This document shows positions 58,502 through 64,000 of a stretch of 64,000 bases of DNA, piece after piece (positions within the stretch are counted from its first letter, which is position 1; each line of letters opens with the position of its first letter). Both the position numbers and the translations under genes were made by a program. The DNA is from Dichetophora obliterata. Its lineage: Eukaryota; Arthropoda; Insecta; Diptera; Sciomyzidae. Where the stretch lies: positions 130,912,920 to 130,976,919 of the forward strand of contig OY986438.1 in assembly GCA_963920525.1 (NCBI GenBank). The letters run 5' to 3'. A model generated the notes under the pieces. The model ran no database searches, was not told the origin of the DNA, and saw nothing but the letters and a program-made list of their open reading frames with translations.

Positions 58502-59169
58502 TTTTGTTAGTTTGATGTTGTTTTATTTTCATTCTGAAAACAGAAGGGTTTTTCTTTTAAAGTTGATAATTTTTTATTTAAAATTTCACTTTATTGATCT
58601 GAAAATACACATTTTTGTTTTCAAAATATTTTAGTTTTATGTCAAAAGCGTATATTTTTGATTTAAAATTGTTCTTTCTTACCTTTTTATAGCTTATCCT
58701 ATGATAAACACATTAAAAAAAATAAGTTTAGCTATATTTGTTATGTTTATTAATTACTCAGTTATTAAATATAAAAAAACAACACTTTATCAGGAATATC
58801 AGAATCTAATATCAACTTTTTATAAAGATCTTACCCTTCAAGTACTCCATTATGCACTCCAAATAAAAAACCTTTAGTAGTTCCACGATATTTTCTTCAT
58901 CCTCGTTGGCATCCACTTCTTGGAATGAGCATTCTTCTGGTAGAGATCTAGGTGATGAACTGAGGTGAAGACTGAAGTCTGCTGCCTCACCAACCAAAGC
59001 CGGCCATTCTTCAAGAAATGTGTGCTCAGCACATTATTCCATACTTCCTTTTTTAATTTGAATTTAATAAATACACACACGTTTCTTCAAAAAATTTCTT
59101 TGTTATTTTTCCTGTTTCGGTTTCAACTTAAAATTATAAATGCATTTTTGTTTTAAAAATGAACAATTT
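58502..59169. other. Non-coding DNA
   Basis: No feature recognised. The frames around 58812-59156 overlap on both strands and have no motif. Confidence 0.35.
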
Positions 59170-59345
59170 CTCTAATAAAAACATGCTTGTATATCACGTA
59201 TAGACACAAAAAACGCTGAACCGATCTTAATGAAATTTTCAGAGAAGCTTTAGAATTATTGGTCGCACAACCTCGGAATTCGGTATTCGACCAAAATTTA
59301 TACGTGCCGTTTCTCTGATAACATTTCATAGGCATTGGACATCTT
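59170..59345 (+). repeat. Dispersed repeat, single unit (related to 49040-49330)
   Basis: CGCTGAACCGATCTTAATGA is followed by TTGGTCGCACAACC and CCGAATACC-type words in reverse. CGTGCCGTTTCTCTGATAAC corresponds to the inverse of the 49-kb units. The CTGAACCGATCTTTATGAAA word recurs at 61137, around the hAT MITE. Confidence 0.6.
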
Positions 59346-60802
59346 CAAATTGGACATTTCATGCGCATAAAGGTAAAGTATGTCAGTAAACACAGTCTTT
59401 ACTAAAGCAAAGAAAAGTCTTTGAACTTACAGACTTTTTTCAGTCGCTCATTCACAAAGAAAGAAAGATCTATTTTTGGCAAAGAATTTATACTTGCGGT
59501 TACTTTTTCATTGATTTATCGACAAAGAAATGTTGGCTTTTTTTTTAAGACCAGTTAAGACGGTAGCTGAAGGAGCTTAGTTGAAGATAAGTTCCTCAGT
59601 GCAAAGATTTGTGTTTGTTACAAATATATTTCAGTAACAGTTTTTTAAAAACACTTTTTCTTTGATTTTACGGATTTAATTTCCCTCGGTGTGAGGTAGA
59701 AGCTTCTAAGAATTTTAAAAATTTAACCTGTTGAAAGTAAAATTGTTAGTGGGGTAGACTGCTTATCAAATTGACCATTGCTAGGAAAAGCGTATCAAGA
59801 TAAAAAGAGACTATGTTGAGATATAAAGATTTTCACAAATTTTTTGTATTTGCGCTGTAAGGTCGGGTATTCTTGGGACAACCGTAGTAACATAAGTTTT
59901 GTACGCACTAATTAAATGCATTTTTCTATATGGGCTATTCTACGATAAATTCTGTGAAAAATTTTGTAAGCACGCTCACGAAACTCAAAAGGAAGATGTT
60001 TTATAATATCTTATATCAAATTTGATTGTGTGATGGCATTTATTTGCTTTCAATTAATTCGTAAAGTGAATTGCAAAGTGCACAAAAAATAAATTTTTTC
60101 TCTCTTAAGACTGGTAATATCCTCGATATTAGTCATTTATACAACACGAATACCCAACGCATTATATTGATTAATTACTAATTACGAGAGAGCATGTCAA
60201 ATATAATGCTTTCTTCGAGTAGGTACGCTCATCAAAGTTCATTTTCTGATTGATGTATCTCTTAAACGGTGCATGCTCGACGATCCCATTAAAAGAAAAT
60301 CTATCAATGAGAAATGGAGAATAGATAGAATAAACATTTTATATTATTTTGCACGGCGCGAGTATATTTATTAAAGTTATTGCGTAAATTGCAGTATTTG
60401 TAATTTTTAGTCGATATCTTATACGCTTAAAAGTGAAGAACTAGGGAAAGCTTGATAATGAATTTTGGCATATTAATCCTTCGCTCATTCGTGAACCTTT
60501 TCATATGACATTTATTTCAATAATAAATTCTTAAATTCAAGTTCGCAATTCGTCGTTTAAACAAACTCGTTTTTGTTTTAAAATTTCAATATAAGCCCCA
60601 GTAAAATTCTTACAGTGCAACGTTTCTTAAGTACGAAATTATGTAATTATGTTAACTTAAACTCTGAAAAACCGATGAATCGAGGATTTTTGGTCTTATT
60701 GATCTGTCCTGAAAACCGATTAACAACTCGTTTCCGCTTATTATGAAAAGCCTTGTAGAATCGTAGAAGCTTATATATGCATATACAAATAGATAAGTAT
60801 GT
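59346..60802. other. AT-rich non-coding DNA
   Basis: Nothing recognised until the repeat into which the hAT MITE is inserted (about 60770 onward). Confidence 0.4.
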
Positions 60803-60810
60803 GTGGGTAT

Positions 60811-61119
60811 TAGGGCGGGTCAAATTCTGGCTCAGCGAAATTCGTAAAATACATGTAATTTCAAGACTTTTTCTCCACTACAGCATATACAAATTCTGAA
60901 AAAAAGCTGTGCGGACTTTCGTAAATAGATTCATACACATACATTCATACATTCATATTTTATAATTGAGAACAAAATCTATTTACGAAAGTCCGCACAG
61001 CTTTTTTTCAGAATTTGTATATGCTGTAGTGGAGAAAAAGTCTTGAAATTATATGTATTTTATGAATTTCGCTGAGCCAGACCTCCAAAAAATTCGTCCA
61101 TACAAATTGACCCGCCCTA
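60811..61119. mobile_element. hAT-like palindromic MITE with perfect 8-bp duplication
   Basis: It starts TAGGGCGGGTCAA and ends TTGACCCGCCCTA. The arms 60811-60931 and 60975-61119 are near-perfect reverse complements, apart from a 20-25 base insertion near the right end. The flanks are GTGGGTAT on both sides (60803-60810, 61120-61127), which also fits the nTnnnnAn preference of hAT insertions. There is no coding capacity. It sits inside a dispersed repeat. Confidence 0.9.
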
Positions 61120-61127
61120 GTGGGTAT

Positions 61128-64000
61128 GCATAAACCGCTGAACCGATCTTTATGAAATTTCCTGGGAAAACAAAAAACATCTAGAGAGTGTTCCTGTAAT
61201 GTGTCTATTGGACAAGGGGGAGTGCTACCTATAAAAAAATGCTATATATCAGACAGTTTTGATCGTAAACAACTCAAATCAATATTTTTTTTTTTTATTA
61301 AAGTTACTCTCGACAAATATGCAAAAAATGGGCATATATCTACACTCGATTTTTCGAAATCATGCATTTATAGTGAAACTTGTATGTACACGGATTAAAA
61401 TCTTGGACTAAATTTTAGTCCCACTAAAATATTAATGCATTTTTTAAACCTTGCGGTTTAAAATTACAGCATTGCAAATACTTACTCATAATTAAAACTC
61501 TTCTGTACTTGATTTTAAGCCAAAAATATATTACAGCCTTACGATTTGGTTCATATGTTTCTTTATTGCTTTTATTACTCTCACTGTGTTTGATATTTTT
61601 TTTTAAAATTTTAATCAAAGCTTGTTTGAAATTTCAAGCCAAAGCTATATTTAAACCATTTTTAAGTTTTTGCAAATATTAGATTTGAAACCAAAGCTTG
61701 TGTGGACTTGTATGTAGCAGGCCAGTTCGAAAAAAAGTTTTTGATAAACTTGGTCTGAAATATTTCTTTGCTCATTGCAGTACCCTCCACGAAAGGATTT
61801 CGCGATGTAATTAGACAAGATGGAATTTTTTTAAAAAGTTCCTTTTTTTTGGGAAAAAAACGCATCTTTTGTGTAGACACGTTTCTTGTTTCTATGAATT
61901 GGCAAAAACAAAAAATTCCAAAAATTATTTGCAATTAAAGATATTAATACAAAATTTTTCATGAGGTCATACATTCGTTATGTACAAAATTTCACCTCCA
62001 AAATTGTTTTTATTCGCTTGAATTAAAGATATTTTGAGTGTTTTTTTGCAAAAAAAAACACCTTCCAGCAGTTGTAACTATAGACTTACAATTTTTCAAT
62101 AAGGCATTTTTATCTTCAAGAAAAATGTTAAGACCTTTATTTTAATGTCTGCTTTTTATTGTTAACTTATAGACTGATAGACTTAACACAGTTTCAAAAA
62201 CAGCTTAGAGTAATGATGAAACATTGAAATGATAAATAATTAAAAATTATTGGTCTCTACAAATATTTTTTTCTTGGGTTTACAAAACACATTATTTTCA
62301 GATAAATAATGATCTGCGGTTCAGACCCACCAGCGGGCTTGCATTAGGTGCAGAGATGCGAGTATGTAATCCACTGTTGCTATGATTAAAGTTGTTGTTG
62401 TTGTTGTTGTTGTTTTTGCTTTCGTTCACATGCTGCATGCAGCAACAATTTTTTATATCCTGCAAGTTCTCTTGTTGTTGTAGTTTTTGTTGTTGACTGC
62501 TATTCTGTTTGATGACTACGTTGGTGGTCGCATTTTGTTGTTGGTGCTGTGTGTGAATTCAGTGTTTCTGTCAGTTTACAACACACACACTTGCTTATTC
62601 ACACACACACACACACACATGCGCCATTACAATTTATGTACAACTTACATACATACTACAGCTAGCTACCTGTTTGTTAGTGACAGCAGCTAAATAGATT
62701 TCAAACTGTCGGTCATTATTAAGGATCTAAGTATGGTAACGGAAACTAGCTGGCATATGACATACAGAATTTTACAATCCAATTAAAAAGTGAATTAATA
62801 TCATGAAATTTTAGAATTTTGAAGATAAGCACAAGCATTGCCACAAAAAATTTCATTAAAATTAATGTTTGAGAGTGAATAAAATTTGAATAATGCAGTG
62901 AATACTTCAATATCATATTTAATAGAATCATAATGAGATTGCAGATTTATTAGAGTAATTTTAAAAGTTAACAATGAAAAAGTTGTAGCGGAGAGTTTTG
63001 AGAGTTTCAGTGGAAAGTTTATCACGATAAAAGCCGTAATTTTAGAGCAATCATAACGAAATTCAATATATCGCTCATTTCGTGCGATCAAAATTTGGGT
63101 TTTTTGAGTTATATATACAGAAATATAGATTGTTATCATATCTTTAATTTGGAGTGAATTCCACACCGATTTGCTGTTAAATGACGGTTTTGCAGATGCT
63201 AGTGTCGTTTTGACTTTAAGCAATTTCTTCACAATAAAAGTGACATTATCATAAAAGTAAAGTCTTTATATATATATAAAAAAATAGTGTTAAAACTTGA
63301 CATTTTTCACATGAGCTTTGATAAATAAAAAAGGCTCCGAGTTTCAATGATAAAAAATCGATATCTTAAGCTTGTTATGTATGTATATAATTTTTATCAT
63401 ATTAAAATAAGTAATTTTTTCTTATTTATTAGTTTGCTAGGCCTAATCAGACTTTATAGCAATACATTGCAATTATAAATAACTTGTTTCATAAAATTTT
63501 AAATACAAAAAAAAATGTTTGCAGTTAAAAAATGTAAACAGTAACAAAATATATTATTGCTTTAAGTAGTACATTTATAATTAGTACATACTTATATATG
63601 TTTGAAGAACATATAAATAAAACTTTGCAGCATTTTTGTATCAGGACAAACAATGTTAAGACCACAATTTACACAGAGAAAATAACATTTTCAAAAGTAG
63701 CACAAACGTTTTCAGATTTTGCACCTAACGTTAAATTTCATTTAAAAATCAACATTTTAAAATAAGATTCTTAAATGTTCCTTTGATTTTTAAAAATGAA
63801 AATATTAATATGCATGGGGCATATCAAAAAATAGAAAGTTTAGGTTACATTAAACAAAATATAAAAAACTTTTAACAAACAATAAAAACATGACTGACCT
63901 AACACTTAAACAAAGCGAGCTGCCATTTTTCAAAATGTAAACAGAGTTCAATTATCTTAAATTTTTAAAAAGGTTTTTTTATAATTCTACCGATTCCTAA
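61128..64000. other. Non-coding DNA with microsatellites
   Basis: Contains (GTT)n at 62391-62413 and (CA)n at 62579-62590 and 62600-62619, with CAG/TTG words nearby. No gene or mobile element recognised. Minus-strand frames at 62746-63232 have no motif. Confidence 0.4.

Overview
The window looks like gene-poor nuclear DNA of an insect, most probably a higher (brachyceran) fly. This is inferred from three things: strong AT-richness with scattered (CAA)n/(CAG)n and (CA)n tracts; the mixture of transposable elements (Transib, mariner-like, P-like, hAT, Helitron-like, LOA/RTE/Jockey LINEs and a Ty3/gypsy element); and a candidate 60-base intron of the size common in fly genes. I see no prokaryotic operons, rRNA, tRNA or CRISPR. 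Nearly all readable protein homology belongs to broken transposable elements. No host gene can be called with confidence. The segment is most simply a long intron or an intergenic TE graveyard.

Layout. 1-3 kb: plain AT-rich DNA with one candidate coding exon ending in a perfect splice donor (2088-2163). 3-9.6 kb: a large fold-back structure (arms 3055-3805 and 6555-7095 plus 9412-9600). Its loop holds a 460-bp palindrome and a mariner remnant. Its right arm is split by a 2.3-kb element with P-element-like ends and an 8-bp duplication. 9.7-14.6 kb: three kinds of quasi-periodic word arrays, a Jockey LINE scrap and a Helitron-type 3' end. 16.8-17.4 kb: a hAT-like MITE. 18.8-21.8 kb: a dispersed repeat (inverted relative to a copy at 12.2-12.7 kb) and a 5'-truncated LOA-like LINE with RT and RNase H on the minus strand. 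22-24 kb: two inverted-repeat MITEs.

26-30.2 kb: a Tc1-like scrap, an internally deleted Ty3/gypsy element with two 99% identical LTRs and a CTAT duplication, a perfect 34-bp hairpin, and a complete but dead mariner-like element. 31.9-35.5 kb: a piggyBac-like MITE and a probable non-autonomous Helitron. 36.0-39.5 kb: a nearly complete, dead Transib (RAG1-related) transposon. Its ends are CACAGTGG and it is flanked by CGCTG duplications. 40.0-40.6 kb: a TATA box and a possible tiny two-exon ORF. 45.6-48.35 kb: a 5'-truncated RTE-type LINE with a 12-bp target duplication. 50.5-51.7 kb: a second mariner-like copy. 54-61 kb: tandem repeats, a MITE, a dispersed repeat and a hAT MITE palindrome with a perfect 8-bp duplication.

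The elements do not act together as a pathway. They record successive insertions, some nested, and none appears able to make an intact transposase or reverse transcriptase.
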